From positions 3,038,001 to 3,102,000 of the forward strand of contig NZ_AP022568.1 of NCBI RefSeq assembly GCF_010727605.1: 64,000 nt of DNA, given 5' to 3'. The stretch is from Mycobacterium simiae. Lineage in GTDB: Bacteria > Actinomycetota > Actinomycetes > Mycobacteriales > Mycobacteriaceae. The notes beneath the pieces are model-generated. The model was given only the letters and a program-made list of their open reading frames with translations. It was not told where the DNA came from and did no database searches. Of the stretch, positions 50,208 through 60,705 are shown piece after piece; the stretch's first letter is position 1, and every line of letters begins with the position of its first letter. The position numbers were made by a program, and so were the translations under genes.

Positions 50208-51614
50208 ACCGATCGCCCCCGTCTGCGGCTCCACGACACGGCAGCCGGCGCCGTGCGCGATTTCGTTCCGCTGCGCGAGGGGCATGTCTCCATCTACCTG
50301 TGTGGCGCCACCGTCCAGGGGCAGCCCCACATCGGGCACGTCCGCAGCGGGGTGGCCTTCGACATCCTGCGCCGTTGGCTGATGGCGCGCGGGTACGACG
50401 TCGCGTTCATCCGCAACGTCACCGATATCGACGACAAGATCCTCAACAAGGCCGCCGCCGCGTGCCGGCCGTGGTGGGAATGGGCGGCGACCTTCGAGCG
50501 TGCCTTCACCGCCGCCTACGACGCGCTGGACGTGTTGCCGCCCTCGGCCGAGCCCCGAGCGACCGGGCACATCACGCAAATGGTCGAGTTAATGGACAGG
50601 CTGATCGAAAAGGGTCATGCCTATGCCAGCAACGGCGACGTCTACTTCGACGTGCTCAGCTTCCCCGAGTATGGACAATTGTCCGGCCACCGGATCGACG
50701 ACGTCCACCAGGGCGAAGGCGTGGCCACCGGGAAGCGCGACCAACGCGACTTCACTTTGTGGAAAGGCGCCAAGCCAGGTGAACCATCCTGGCCGACACC
50801 CTGGGGTCGCGGCCGCCCGGGCTGGCACCTGGAATGCTCGGCGATGGCCCGCACGTATCTGGGACCGGAGTTCGATATCCATTGCGGCGGAATGGATTTG
50901 GTGTTCCCGCACCACGAGAACGAGATCGCGCAGAGCCATGCGGCCGGAGACGGGTTCGCCCGCTACTGGCTGCACAACGGCTGGGTGACGATGGGCGGGG
51001 AGAAGATGAGCAAATCGCTGGGCAACGTGCTGTCCATCCCGGCGATGCTGCAGCGTGTCCGGGCGCCCGAGCTGCGCTACTACCTGGGCAGCGCCCACTA
51101 CCGCTCGATGCTGGAGTTCTCCGAGACTGCGCTGCAGGACGCCGTGAAAGCCTATGTGGGAGTGGAGGATTTCCTGCACCGGGTGCGTGTCCGCGTCGGC
51201 GGGGTCGTCCCGGGACAGTGGACAACGCGATTCGCCAACGCGCTCGACGACGACCTCGCGGTTCCGATCGCGCTGGCCGAGATCCATCACGCCCGGGCGG
51301 AGGGCAACCGGGCACTCGATGCCGGCGACCACGAAAACGCCTTGCATCATGCCGGTGCCATCCGCGCGATGATGGGCATCCTGGGTTGTGATCCGCTCGA
51401 CGAACGTTGGGAAACCCGCGACGAGACCTCGGCCGCACTCGCGGCGGTCGACGCGCTGGTGCGCGCAGAGCTGGAAAGGCGCCAACGCGCTCGCGAGGAG
51501 CGCAATTGGGCGCTGGCGGACGAGATTCGGGATCGGCTCAAGCAGGCCGGCATCGAGGTCACCGACACCGCCGACGGACCGCAGTGGGAGCTGCAAGCCG
51601 GTTCAGAAAAGTGA
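50205..51614 (+). CDS. cysS: Cysteinyl-tRNA synthetase
   Basis: The 469-residue class I enzyme charges tRNA-Cys. The HIGH-type motif is [11 protein letters not shown], the KMSKS motif is in [10 protein letters not shown], and zinc ligands occur in [16 protein letters not shown] and [10 protein letters not shown]. It matches M. tuberculosis cysS1 (Rv3580c), distinct from the mycothiol ligase MshC. The end lies 10 bases before the methyltransferase gene, so the two are co-transcribed. Confidence 0.96.
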   Translation: MTDRPRLRLHDTAAGAVRDFVPLREGHVSIYLCGATVQGQPHIGHVRSGVAFDILRRWLMARGYDVAFIRNVTDIDDKILNKAAAACRPWWEWAATFERAFTAAYDALDVLPPSAEPRATGHITQMVELMDRLIEKGHAYASNGDVYFDVLSFPEYGQLSGHRIDDVHQGEGVATGKRDQRDFTLWKGAKPGEPSWPTPWGRGRPGWHLECSAMARTYLGPEFDIHCGGMDLVFPHHENEIAQSHAAGDGFARYWLHNGWVTMGGEKMSKSLGNVLSIPAMLQRVRAPELRYYLGSAHYRSMLEFSETALQDAVKAYVGVEDFLHRVRVRVGGVVPGQWTTRFANALDDDLAVPIALAEIHHARAEGNRALDAGDHENALHHAGAIRAMMGILGCDPLDERWETRDETSAALAAVDALVRAELERRQRAREERNWALADEIRDRLKQAGIEVTDTADGPQWELQAGSEK

Positions 51615-51624
51615 TGGACAAGTA

Positions 51625-52557
51625 ATGGCCGGTAACTCTCGGCGCCAGGGGGCCGTGCGCAAGACCGGCAGCCAAAAAGGGCCGACCGTAGGGTCGGGTG
51701 GTCAGCGGCGCCGCGCGCTGGAGGGCCGGGGACCGACGCCGCCGGCGCACCTGCGTCCGAATCATCCCGCGGCAAAGCGGTCCGCCAAAAGCCAGTCCCG
51801 CCGGCCGGCCAAGCGCACCGACGACACCGAAACCGTGCTCGGTCGCAATCCCGTGCTGGAGTGTCTGCGCGCCGGTGTGCCCGCCACCGCGCTCTACGTG
51901 GCACTCGGTATCGAGGCCGACGAGCGCGTCACCGAATCCGTTTCGCGGGCAGCAGATTTGGGCATCGCCATTCTGGAAGTGCCGCGTCCAGACCTGGACA
52001 AGATGACCACCAACCATCTGCACCAGGGCATCGCTTTGCAGGTCCCGCCGTACCACTACGCCCATCCCGACGACCTACTTGGCAGCGCACTGCAAACGCC
52101 ACCGGCGCTGCTGGTCGCGTTGGACAACATCTCCGATCCCCGCAATCTCGGTGCCATCGTCCGATCCGTCGCGGCCTTCGGCGGTCACGGCGTCCTGATA
52201 CCGCAACGCCGTTCGGCCTCCGTGACGGCGGTCGCCTGGCGCACCAGTGCCGGCGCCGCCGCCCGCATCCCGGTGGCACGTGCCACCAATCTCACCAGAA
52301 CGCTGAAGGATTGGGCCTACCGCGGGGTCCGGGTGGTTGGCCTCGACGCGGGCGGCGAGACCGCCGTCGATGAGCTGGACGGCACCGACCCGATCGTCGT
52401 GGTTGTCGGGTCCGAGGGCAAGGGCCTCTCGCGGCTGGTGCGGCAGAACTGCGACGAGGTGGTGTCGATACCGATGGCCGGGCAGGCCGAATCGCTGAAC
52501 GCGTCAGTGGCCGCCGGGGTAGTACTCGCCGAGATAGCTCGCCAACGCCGGAGTTGA
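51625..52557 (+). CDS. SpoU-family RNA 2'-O-methyltransferase (RlmB-like)
   Basis: The 310-residue protein has a basic disordered N-terminus of about 70 residues, an RNA-binding substrate domain ([17 protein letters not shown]) and a knotted SPOUT domain with [29 protein letters not shown] and the closing [19 protein letters not shown]. It probably methylates the ribose of a 23S rRNA guanosine, as RlmB does. It follows cysS as in M. tuberculosis Rv3579c. The next gene starts by TTGA overlap. Confidence 0.9.
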   Translation: MAGNSRRQGAVRKTGSQKGPTVGSGGQRRRALEGRGPTPPAHLRPNHPAAKRSAKSQSRRPAKRTDDTETVLGRNPVLECLRAGVPATALYVALGIEADERVTESVSRAADLGIAILEVPRPDLDKMTTNHLHQGIALQVPPYHYAHPDDLLGSALQTPPALLVALDNISDPRNLGAIVRSVAAFGGHGVLIPQRRSASVTAVAWRTSAGAAARIPVARATNLTRTLKDWAYRGVRVVGLDAGGETAVDELDGTDPIVVVVGSEGKGLSRLVRQNCDEVVSIPMAGQAESLNASVAAGVVLAEIARQRRS

Positions 52558-53549
52558 CGACTTTGCCCGGCCGGCTCGTGCTCCTGGGCGTCGCACTGGC
52601 CGCGCTGACGCTGTTGCCGCCGGCCGCCGTCGCCGCGGCCCCGGAGTTCGACCTGCAGGCGCACCGCGGCGGACGCGGTGAGACCACCGAGGAGTCGCTG
52701 CGCGCCTTCGCCGCCTCGCTCGAACTTGGCGTCAGCACACTGGAACTCGACGTCGTCATCACCAAAGACGGCCAGCCCCTGGTCTGGCACGACCCAGCGA
52801 TCGACGCCGGCAAGTGCACCGACACCGCGCCCGTCGTGACCGGCGACCCGCAGTACCCCTACGTCGGGAAACTGGTGCACGAACTCACCCTCGAACAGAT
52901 CCGCACCCTGGACTGCGGTCGTCGGCTGGCCGAGTTTCCCGACGCAACAGTGGTGCGCGGCAACAAGATAGCGACCCTACGGGAGGTTTTCGCGCTCACC
53001 GACTCGTATCGGGCGCCGACCGAAACAGGGGTGCGCTACGACATCGAAACCAAGGTCGAGGCGGCCAATCCAGGCGCGTCGGCGGGCCCGCAGCAATTCG
53101 TGGACGTGATCCTGGCCGCGGTGCGCGCGGCGGGCAAGATCGATAACGTCGAAATCGAAAGCTTCGACTGGCGCACCTTGCCCATGGTGCATCGGGCTGA
53201 GCCGGCCATCCCGCTGGTGGCCCTGTACGACGACACGACCTGGGCGCCGGGGTCGCCGTGGTTGGCCGGCATCGACCCCGCGGTCGTCGGCGATCCCGTC
53301 CTGGGAGCGCTGCTGGCCGGAGCGAACATCGTTGCGCCCGAATATCGACTGGTCACCGGTAGGCAATTTGTCGATCACGCACATGCATTGGGGCTCAAGG
53401 TAATCCCGTGGACCGTCAACGATGCGGACGCGATGCGTGAGCAGATCGGCGACGGTGTCGACGGCATCATCACCGACTACCCGACCAAACTTCGTGGCGT
53501 ACTGGCTGACCTCGGCATGCCGTTGCCGCCGGCTTATCGGCGCGTTTAG
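52554..53549 (+). CDS. Glycerophosphodiester phosphodiesterase, exported
   Basis: The 331-residue protein has a signal peptide of about 28 residues ending in an Ala-rich cut site, then a GDPD TIM barrel: [16 protein letters not shown] with the catalytic His-Arg, [13 protein letters not shown] with metal ligands, and VWHDPAI with the second His. It would cleave glycerophosphodiesters to glycerol-3-phosphate outside the membrane. The TTG at 52554 overlaps the methyltransferase stop. M. tuberculosis lacks it at this place; there the methyltransferase is followed by arsB2. Its 3' end overlaps the convergent FAD gene by four bases. Confidence 0.86.
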   Translation: MTTLPGRLVLLGVALAALTLLPPAAVAAAPEFDLQAHRGGRGETTEESLRAFAASLELGVSTLELDVVITKDGQPLVWHDPAIDAGKCTDTAPVVTGDPQYPYVGKLVHELTLEQIRTLDCGRRLAEFPDATVVRGNKIATLREVFALTDSYRAPTETGVRYDIETKVEAANPGASAGPQQFVDVILAAVRAAGKIDNVEIESFDWRTLPMVHRAEPAIPLVALYDDTTWAPGSPWLAGIDPAVVGDPVLGALLAGANIVAPEYRLVTGRQFVDHAHALGLKVIPWTVNDADAMREQIGDGVDGIITDYPTKLRGVLADLGMPLPPAYRRV

Positions 53550-54958
53550 CCGAACTTGCTGTCGGCTAGCCCGCCGAAAGCCGCGTGCTCGTCGATGCCG
53601 CGCCGCTGCCGGCGGCGATGGCTGCCCGCGAGGGCACCCGCAGCGCGCCGGATCATGGCCGGGCGCAGCAGTCGGGTGGGCGGGTCGAGAAGCGCAGTCA
53701 CCCGGAAGAATTGATTGGCCACGGCGGGGTCCTGTTCGGCCGCGGTGAGCACCCGATCGAGGTAGACCCCCAGCATGCGGGTGAGCAGCGGCGCCGTGCC
53801 TTCGATTTCGGGCAGGCACAGGTCGGGATTGGCCGACAGCTCCCACGCCTGACGGATCGGCACCTTGGTCGCGCGGAAGTATCGGCGCGCCAAATCCGTT
53901 GTTCCGCGCGACAAGCAGTCGCGCAGCGCTAACGCTTCCAGTGCGGCGACCGTCATGCCCTGGCCGTAGACGGGGTTGAAGCTACAGATCGCATCGCCGA
54001 TGACCAGCAGACCCTCGGGGAATCGGGGCATCCGGTCGTAGCGGCGCCAGCGGCTGGACGGTTGGCGGTGCCGAGTGGTTTCGCCGATGGGTTCGGCAGC
54101 TTGGATTGCGGCGATCAGGTGGCGGGGCGCGCAGTCCTCGACGAACTCGCACATCGACACCAGGTCCGGGTGCGGTTCGCGGCCCGCCACGCCGAAGACG
54201 GTGAACATCCAGGTGTCGTTCTCGGTATGCAGGACGCCCAGTCCCCGCGGGCGCCCCGGTACGGGTGCGATGACGAAACCGAGTTCGTCGAGCGAGCCGG
54301 GCGCCATCCGCAGCGCCTGGGTCACATAGGTCAGGTGAACCAGGACATGCTGGTCGGGCGGGCAACCGTAGCCAAGTGCGTTCAACCAGTTGGGGGTGCG
54401 TCCGGCACGCCCGGTCGCGTCGATGACCAGGTCGGCGCTCAGCGTGCGCAGTTCGCCGGTGCGGCGGTCGACGACCTGGGCGCCGGTCACCCGGCGGCTG
54501 TCCAGCGTCGAGGTCAGCTCCACGATGTCGTGCTCGTCCAGCAGCGTGACGTTGGGAACGGCCCGCAGCCGGGCGCGCACGTGTTCCTCGAGGAAGGGCC
54601 GGGTCGCCAGGTACGCGGTGAACGAGTCGGCGTGGCCGCGCCGCGCCACCAGGTGTCCGCCCACGTTGTAGTACACCTGCGACAGGTCGCCGCCGAAGTA
54701 GTGGGCGCCGTCGAGGACCAACTGATCGAGGATGCCGGGGAACAACTCCTCGAACACCTGCGCGCCGCGGGGCAGCAACCCATGCAGATGCCGGCCCTGC
54801 GGGACGCCGCGACGAGGACCGGCCGCGGACGGGCAGTCCGGCAGCGGATCGCGTTCCACCACCGTGACGTCGATGTAGAACTCACTGAGCGTCCGCGCGG
54901 CCAGCAACCCGGCCATGCTTGCTCCCAATACCAACGCGTGCGTGCCGATCTTTGCCAT
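53546..54958 (-). CDS. FAD-dependent monooxygenase-like oxidoreductase
   Basis: The 470-residue protein has an N-terminal FAD-binding motif (ALVLGASMAGLLAARTL), the middle LVIDATGRAGRTPNWL and the GD motif IGDAICSFNPVYGQGM. These match group A flavin monooxygenases or geranylgeranyl-reductase-like proteins. Two in-frame ATGs (54967 and 54958) are possible; the second is used because the fold follows at once. It is divergent from a large LuxR regulator, which may control it. No substrate can be assigned. Confidence 0.82.
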   Translation of the reverse strand: MAKIGTHALVLGASMAGLLAARTLSEFYIDVTVVERDPLPDCPSAAGPRRGVPQGRHLHGLLPRGAQVFEELFPGILDQLVLDGAHYFGGDLSQVYYNVGGHLVARRGHADSFTAYLATRPFLEEHVRARLRAVPNVTLLDEHDIVELTSTLDSRRVTGAQVVDRRTGELRTLSADLVIDATGRAGRTPNWLNALGYGCPPDQHVLVHLTYVTQALRMAPGSLDELGFVIAPVPGRPRGLGVLHTENDTWMFTVFGVAGREPHPDLVSMCEFVEDCAPRHLIAAIQAAEPIGETTRHRQPSSRWRRYDRMPRFPEGLLVIGDAICSFNPVYGQGMTVAALEALALRDCLSRGTTDLARRYFRATKVPIRQAWELSANPDLCLPEIEGTAPLLTRMLGVYLDRVLTAAEQDPAVANQFFRVTALLDPPTRLLRPAMIRRAAGALAGSHRRRQRRGIDEHAAFGGLADSKFG

Positions 54959-55028
54959 TCCCACCATCCGTGCTGAGCGCTTATCCGACTAACTGTCATG
55001 CTCACGGCACGCCACCGGGGCCGGCAGC

Positions 55029-55040
55029 GTAGTCGACTAC
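55029..55040. promoter_or_regulatory. Perfect 12-base palindrome in the regulator gap
   Basis: GTAGTCGACTAC is fully self-complementary and lies between the divergent FAD oxidoreductase and LuxR genes, 71 bases from the former. Confidence 0.45.
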
Positions 55041-55049
55041 CCAATGCGG

Positions 55050-55065
55050 TGCGTGTCACTACGCA
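55050..55065. promoter_or_regulatory. Inverted repeat TGCGT-N6-ACGCA
   Basis: TGCGT (55050-55054) and ACGCA (55061-55065) form a second dyad ten bases from the palindrome at 55029, in the same gap. Either dyad could bind the LuxR-type protein. Confidence 0.35.
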
Positions 55066-55128
55066 TCGGGGTCGGGAAACGTCGGGATAACGGCCCGCCC
55101 GACGCGTGCTCGCCGTTATAGTCGCCGA

Positions 55129-57753
55129 GTGATCGGCGCTGAGCCGCTGACCGGGCGCGACAGTGAATTAGGGATCATTCGCCGCGCGCTCGGTGCGGTG
55201 GGCAACCGTTCGGGCGTTTTGCTCGCCGGAGCCGCGGGCGTGGGCAAGACGTGGCTGGCCCACGAAGTGCTGCGGCGCGCCGAGGCGGCCGGGCAGCGGA
55301 CGAAATGGATCGTCGGCACCGAGTCGGCGCGCGCGTTGCCGCTGGGTGCATTCATCGGCTTGCTCGGCGACGCCATGTCCGACCCGCGCACCGACGTGCA
55401 GCGGGTCATTAATTCGTTTGTCGCGCAGCAGCGTCGGGGCCGGGTGGTCGTCGGAGTCGACGACGCGCACCTGCTCGACGGATTGTCGGCCTTGGTTGTG
55501 CACCAGCTGGCGCAGTCGGGTGAAGTCCGGCTGGTGGTCACGATTCGCACCGGCAGCGACGAACCCGACGCGGTGACGGCGCTGTGGAAGGACGGGCTGC
55601 TGGATCGGCTTGATCTCGAGCCGCTTTCGGCGATGGCCACCCGCGAGGTCATCGAGAGCAGGTTGGGTGGCCCGATCGATGCACGCACCGCGGCGCGATT
55701 TCAGAAGCTGACCGGTGGCAATGCCCTGTTTTTGCGGCTACTGCTGGCCGATCAGCTCGCTGCCGGGCGCATGCACCAGTCGGCCGGGGTATGGATGTGG
55801 GACGGGGACGTCGCCGTCTCGGCGAGCCTGTCTGACACATTGAGCCGCCAGATGGGTCGGCTCAGTCCGGGGGTGGCCACCGTGGTCGACACGTTGTCGC
55901 AGTGCGAACCGCTGTCCGTCGACGTGCTGTGCGATTTGGCGCACCGTCACGACCTGGCCGCCGCCGAGCGGATGGGGCTGGTGAGCATCGAACGCACCGC
56001 CGCCGGCCTGGCGGCCAGACTGGCCCACCCACTGTTCGGTGAGCTGCGTCGAGCCGGCGCCGGCGAGTTGTACCTGTCCGAGATTCGCGGCAGGTTGGCG
56101 ACACGGATGGCCGCCGACGGCGATGTCGACATGCAGGCCACCGTGCGACGCGCGTTGCTGCTGCTGGAGTCGGATCTCGATCCCGACCCCGGCTTGTATC
56201 TGGAATCGGCGCGGCACGCCATGACACTGCTGGATCTGGACCTGGCCGACCGGTTGGCCACCGCCGCCACGCATGCCGGGGCGCCGGGAGCCGCCGGCGT
56301 GCGGGCGATGAACCTGGCCCTGTTGGGACGCGGTGAGCCGGCCGAGGCGGCGCTGAGTGCGATGTCCGGCAGCGACGTGCCTGACGGACATCACTGGGCG
56401 ACCGTGCGTGCGGCCAACCTGATGTGGAATCTTTTCAACCCCGCGGCGGCAGCACAGATTCTCGACGAACTGGCCTCCGCGGGTGTCGAAAGCCCGGCGC
56501 AGCGGGCGGAACGGTTGGCCGTGCAGGCCTGCCTGGACGCGGTGGCGGCACGGTGTCAACGGGCCATCGAGAACGCGCGTGCCGCGATGGCGTTTCCCGA
56601 ACTGCCCGGATTTCACACGATGATGGCTTCGCTTGCCTGGATCATGGCGATGGGCGCGCTGGGACAGGTCGATGAGCTTGCGAAGGTAGCCGAGGCGGCG
56701 TTGCGGCGCGCCACCACGTCTTTTCAGGCATCGCACATGCGCTTCTGGTTCGGTGCCGTGTATGGTCGCGCCTGCAGGTTGACCGGACGAATCGATGAAT
56801 TCGTCAGCGCGGCCGAACAATTGGCCCATTCCACTCGCGACATTCCCGGCCTGGCCTATGCGAACCTGGCCCTACTGATGGCAAATGCCGAGTTGGTGCG
56901 TGGCTCCGTCGCCGAGGCGGTGCGGCTGGTGCACGAGGCGGTCGCCGGGGTTCAAATCCATTCCGTCACTACCGGTCTGCGACCGGCGAGTTACTTCACT
57001 CTTGCCGAGGCGCACGCCAAGCTGGGTCAGGCCGCGGAGGCCACTGACGCCCTGGCCGCGGCGCGATCGTGCGTTCCGCGGGAATTTCTCTTCATGCATA
57101 CCGCCCTGGCCCTGGCCGAAGGCTGGGCGCTGGCGGCCAGCGGCCATCTGACCGAGGCCGCGGCCGTTGCCCGAGAGGCCGCTCGGCTGGCTCGCGAGCG
57201 CAATCAACCCACCCATGAACTGGCCTGCATTCAGGCCGCGGCGCAATGGGGCGACGCCACGCTGACAGGTCGGGCCCGGGAGCTGGCCGACGCATTGGCC
57301 CTGCCATTGGCGGATGCCGTCGCGGCGCATGCCAAGGCCCTGCGCACGTGCGACGGTGATGGGCTACTGGCGGCCTCGGCGGCCTACCGACGCGTCGGCG
57401 ATCGTGCCGCGGCCGCCGATGCGGCCGCCCAGGCGTCCGTCGCTTTCGACGAGCGCCAGCACCATCGCCGGGCTCTGTATGCGGCGGCCCTGGCCCGGGA
57501 GTTGGCCGACGAATGCGGCGGCCTGCAGACCCCCGCGCTGCGCACCCCGACGGGTCTGAAACTGTCCGGCCGCCAGCGCGACGTCGTCGAACTCGTGGCC
57601 ACCGGTCTGTCCAACCGCGAGATCGCCGAACAGCTGGTGATGTCGGTGCGCACCGTGGAAGGCCACGTGTACCGGGCCTGCCAACGGGTGGGCGCCCAGT
57701 CTCGTGAGGAATTGGCCTCCATCGTTCGCGCCGGGCGTCCGACGTACACCTAG
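55129..57753 (+). CDS. Large AAA/LuxR (LAL-type) transcriptional regulator
   Basis: The 874-residue protein has an N-terminal ATPase with Walker A AGAAGVGKT (33-41) and Walker B RVVVGVDDAH, a long helical repeat region of TPR type, and a C-terminal LuxR helix-turn-helix (LSGRQRDVVELVATGLSNRE, then IAEQLVMSVRTVEGHV). LAL regulators are ATP-dependent activators responding to small molecules. The divergent FAD oxidoreductase is its likeliest target. The GTG at 55129 starts just ahead of the conserved TGRDSEL segment. Confidence 0.92.
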   Translation: MIGAEPLTGRDSELGIIRRALGAVGNRSGVLLAGAAGVGKTWLAHEVLRRAEAAGQRTKWIVGTESARALPLGAFIGLLGDAMSDPRTDVQRVINSFVAQQRRGRVVVGVDDAHLLDGLSALVVHQLAQSGEVRLVVTIRTGSDEPDAVTALWKDGLLDRLDLEPLSAMATREVIESRLGGPIDARTAARFQKLTGGNALFLRLLLADQLAAGRMHQSAGVWMWDGDVAVSASLSDTLSRQMGRLSPGVATVVDTLSQCEPLSVDVLCDLAHRHDLAAAERMGLVSIERTAAGLAARLAHPLFGELRRAGAGELYLSEIRGRLATRMAADGDVDMQATVRRALLLLESDLDPDPGLYLESARHAMTLLDLDLADRLATAATHAGAPGAAGVRAMNLALLGRGEPAEAALSAMSGSDVPDGHHWATVRAANLMWNLFNPAAAAQILDELASAGVESPAQRAERLAVQACLDAVAARCQRAIENARAAMAFPELPGFHTMMASLAWIMAMGALGQVDELAKVAEAALRRATTSFQASHMRFWFGAVYGRACRLTGRIDEFVSAAEQLAHSTRDIPGLAYANLALLMANAELVRGSVAEAVRLVHEAVAGVQIHSVTTGLRPASYFTLAEAHAKLGQAAEATDALAAARSCVPREFLFMHTALALAEGWALAASGHLTEAAAVAREAARLARERNQPTHELACIQAAAQWGDATLTGRARELADALALPLADAVAAHAKALRTCDGDGLLAASAAYRRVGDRAAAADAAAQASVAFDERQHHRRALYAAALARELADECGGLQTPALRTPTGLKLSGRQRDVVELVATGLSNREIAEQLVMSVRTVEGHVYRACQRVGAQSREELASIVRAGRPTYT

Positions 57754-57762
57754 GTCCGTCGA

Positions 57763-59004
57763 CTACAGGCCCAGCACCCGCGCCGATCCCCACAGCGCTA
57801 CCACCGCTATCACCAGCGCCGGCGGCACCGTGCACAGCCCGAGTCGGGTGTACTCGCCGACGGCCGCCTCGACGTCGTGTCGCCGAAGCACCCGCCGCCA
57901 CAACAGGTTTGACAGCGAACCGACATAGGTCAGGTTGGGTCCGACGTTGACCCCGATCAGCACCGCCAGGATTCCCACCGGTCCAGCAGGCGCGACCAGC
58001 GGCAACAGCACGAGCGTCGCGGGCAGATTGTTGACGATGTTGGCTAACAGCGCGGCCACCGCGGCGATGGCCAGCAACGCCGGCAACCCCGATCCGTGCG
58101 GCAGCACCGCCGACATCACCCGGGCCATTCCGTTGAGCGTGACCGCCTGCACCACCACACCCAGGGCCAGCACGAACACCAGAAACGAGAGGTGCACCGA
58201 GCGAAGGATTTCCGTCGCGGTGGTGTGCCCGCGGCGCAGGCTGCGCACCGCCAGCGCCGCGGCGCCGGCCAGCGCCACCCACGCGGGCGGCACGCCCAGC
58301 GGTTCGGACAACGCGAACCCGGCCAGCGTCAGCCCCACCACCACCAAGACGAACACCGGCGGTCGCGGTGCCGGGCCGAGTTCTTCCGGGTTTGGGGCGG
58401 CGCGCAGGTCCGCGGCGAAAAACCAGCGGAACACCGCGTACATCGTGGCGATGGTGAGCAGCCACGGCAATGCCATCACGAGCGTGAATTGGGTGAAGGA
58501 GATGTTCGCGAGGTGAAATGCCAGCAGGTTGGTCAGATTGGACACCGGCAGCAGCAGGGAGGCTCCGTTGGCGAGGTGCGCGGTCGCATAGGCGTAAGGG
58601 CGTACCGGGGTCCGCAGCCGGCGCACCGCCGCCAGCACCACCGGCGTCAACAACACCACGGTGGCGTCCAGGCTCAGGACGGCCGTGATGGAAGCGGCGA
58701 TGACGAACACCTGACGCAGCAGCCCGTGTGAGCCACGAGGAGTACGGGCGATGGCCGCGCCCGCGGCCTCGAAGAGGCCCTCGTCGTCACACAACTTGGC
58801 CAATACCAGCACCGCGCCCAAAAACGCCACCACGCCGAACAATCCGGAGACTTGCTTGACCGCTTGATCGACCGACACCGCGCCGATCGCAACGACGATG
58901 ACGGCGGCCGGAACAGCGGCGACCGCCTCCGGCAATCCGCGCGGGCGTACCACGGCGAACCCAAGAACCACGGCAAGCAACAGCAGTGCGACGGTCAGTG
59001 CCAA
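57763..59004 (-). CDS. arsB2: ArsB/NhaD-type anion permease (ArsB2-like)
   Basis: The 413-residue membrane protein has about 11 helices, with the family segments SLDATVVLLTPVVLAAVRRL and NIVNNLPATLVLLPLVAP, and GVNVGPNLTYVGSLSNLLW near the end. These match the ion transporter superfamily that includes arsenite pump ArsB. The TTG at 59004 gives exactly the length of M. tuberculosis ArsB2 (Rv3578). It follows the metallo-hydrolase by 13 bases. No arsR or arsC lies nearby, so arsenite as substrate is uncertain. Confidence 0.8.
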   Translation of the reverse strand: MALTVALLLLAVVLGFAVVRPRGLPEAVAAVPAAVIVVAIGAVSVDQAVKQVSGLFGVVAFLGAVLVLAKLCDDEGLFEAAGAAIARTPRGSHGLLRQVFVIAASITAVLSLDATVVLLTPVVLAAVRRLRTPVRPYAYATAHLANGASLLLPVSNLTNLLAFHLANISFTQFTLVMALPWLLTIATMYAVFRWFFAADLRAAPNPEELGPAPRPPVFVLVVVGLTLAGFALSEPLGVPPAWVALAGAAALAVRSLRRGHTTATEILRSVHLSFLVFVLALGVVVQAVTLNGMARVMSAVLPHGSGLPALLAIAAVAALLANIVNNLPATLVLLPLVAPAGPVGILAVLIGVNVGPNLTYVGSLSNLLWRRVLRRHDVEAAVGEYTRLGLCTVPPALVIAVVALWGSARVLGL

Positions 59005-59017
59005 CGTCTGAACCGCT

Positions 59018-59938
59018 TCATTGCCACGGGTTTTCGCGCCGCCACACCGTCGGCAAATGCAGCGCGACGCCGTCGCGTGCCGCCAGCTCGTCGAGGATGC
59101 GCATGGACACGTCGAGGTCGTCACCCGCGTAGGGCAAGGCCCGCAACGGCTTTGACAGCGGGCGGAAGAAGTCGTCCCAGTGGATGGCGATCACCCGGCG
59201 CGCGCCCACCGCCTGCACGGTCTCGGCCCAGTAGTCAAGCAGATAGGACCGGGGCCGCAGGCCCAGCTGGCCGACGGACAGATACACCACATCGGCGTGC
59301 CGGCCGGCCAGTGCCCCGGTGACGAAACCGGCGCTGCCCTGGATCAGCAGCCGCTTGTCCGACGGCAGGTGGTGGATCAGTGCCGACCAGGCCTCCCCGC
59401 AGCGATAGGCGGCCGCCTTCACCGGCGGCACCAGCGGTGCGTCGATCACGCCGGGGAAACGATCCGGCGGACAGTGATGTGACTCCACCAGGGTCACGTC
59501 GTAGGCACCCAACCGAATTGGCTCACCCGACACCGCCACCACCAGCCGGTCTTCCGGCAGGCCGTAGCCGCGCCCGACGTTGGCCGCCGATTCGCCGCCG
59601 ACCAATTGCGCGCCGGTGCGATCGGCGACCAGCGCGGAATCCAGCACATGGTCGATGTGGGTGTGCACCGGGATGACGGCCGCCAGCCGCGACACACCGG
59701 CCCGGGTCAGACAGCCGTCCACCCGGGCCGGTGACGGCGCCACCTTTCCGGCGGCCACCCGGGGCAGGCTGGGGCGCGAGAAGTAGCCGTCGGTCAGCAG
59801 CGCGGACGACCCGTCGTCGATGAGCAGCGTCGCCACGCCCATCCACATCACCGAGAGCCCGGCACCGGCCGTGGCGGCGGGCACGTCGAAGCGGTCGGAA
59901 TACCGCCCGATATCGGGGCGACCGAGCCGCAGCCGCAT
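59018..59938 (-). CDS. MBL-fold metallo-hydrolase (Rv3577-like)
   Basis: The 306-residue protein has the metallo-beta-lactamase metal motif H92-T-H94-I-D96-H97, with further ligands in LVESHHCPPD and IAIHWDDFFRP. It resembles UlaG-like or lipid-modifying hydrolases rather than beta-lactamases. It lies between pxpA and arsB2 in one strand-consistent group, and its start shares bases with the pxpA stop. Its substrate is unknown. Confidence 0.85.
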   Translation of the reverse strand: MRLRLGRPDIGRYSDRFDVPAATAGAGLSVMWMGVATLLIDDGSSALLTDGYFSRPSLPRVAAGKVAPSPARVDGCLTRAGVSRLAAVIPVHTHIDHVLDSALVADRTGAQLVGGESAANVGRGYGLPEDRLVVAVSGEPIRLGAYDVTLVESHHCPPDRFPGVIDAPLVPPVKAAAYRCGEAWSALIHHLPSDKRLLIQGSAGFVTGALAGRHADVVYLSVGQLGLRPRSYLLDYWAETVQAVGARRVIAIHWDDFFRPLSKPLRALPYAGDDLDVSMRILDELAARDGVALHLPTVWRRENPWQ

Positions 59939-60696
59939 CAGCAGAACGCCCTGATGTCGATGTCCGCGGCCCGCAGCCGGTCGCGGACGGCCGTCGCGAT
60001 TTGCACCGCGCCGGGCGAATCACCATGCACGCAAACGGATTCCACCCGCACATCGACCGGGCTGCCGTCGATCGCGGTGACCCGCCCGCCGGACACCATG
60101 TCCAGCACGCGCTGCGCGATCGCCACCGGGTCGTGCAGTACCGCACCCGGTTCCCTACGGGACACCAGCTGTCCGTCCGGCCGGTAGGCGCGATCGGCGA
60201 ACGCCTCGGCGACCGTGGTCAGCTTCAGCCGCTCGGCCTCGGCGAAGAACGCCGACCCCGCCATGCCCAGCACCGGCAGCGTGTCGTTGACCATTCGGAC
60301 CGCCTCGGCGACGGCGGCGGCCTGCTCGCGGTTGGTCACGATCGTGTTGTACAGCGCGCCATGGGGTTTGACGTAGCTTACGGTCGACCCGGCCGCGTGC
60401 GCGATCGCCTGCAACGCGCCGATCTGGTACACCACATCGGCCGTCAGATCCGCGGCGTCCACATCCATGAAGCGCCTGCCGAACCCGGCCAGGTCGCGAT
60501 AGCTCACCTGGGCGCCGATGCGCACCCCCCGCGCGGCGGCGCCTTGACAGACCCGCACCAGGCCGGCCGGATCACCGGCGTGGAAACCACACGCCACGTT
60601 GGCGCTGGAGACGATCCCGAGCATGGCGTCGTCGTCGCCGAGTCGCCAGACGCCGAAGCCCTCGCCCAAGTCGGCGTTGAGATCGATAGCGGGCAT
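59938..60696 (-). CDS. pxpA: 5-oxoprolinase subunit A (LamB/YcsF family)
   Basis: The 252-residue protein shows the family start [12 protein letters not shown] and the metal/active-site block [13 protein letters not shown], then [10 protein letters not shown]. PxpA works with PxpB and PxpC to open 5-oxoproline to glutamate with ATP in other bacteria. Neither partner is in the window, so it may pair with subunits elsewhere. It starts ten bases after the lipoprotein stop and overlaps the MBL gene. Confidence 0.88.
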   Translation of the reverse strand: MPAIDLNADLGEGFGVWRLGDDDAMLGIVSSANVACGFHAGDPAGLVRVCQGAAARGVRIGAQVSYRDLAGFGRRFMDVDAADLTADVVYQIGALQAIAHAAGSTVSYVKPHGALYNTIVTNREQAAAVAEAVRMVNDTLPVLGMAGSAFFAEAERLKLTTVAEAFADRAYRPDGQLVSRREPGAVLHDPVAIAQRVLDMVSGGRVTAIDGSPVDVRVESVCVHGDSPGAVQIATAVRDRLRAADIDIRAFC

Positions 60697-60705
60697 TCGC
60701 CTAGC

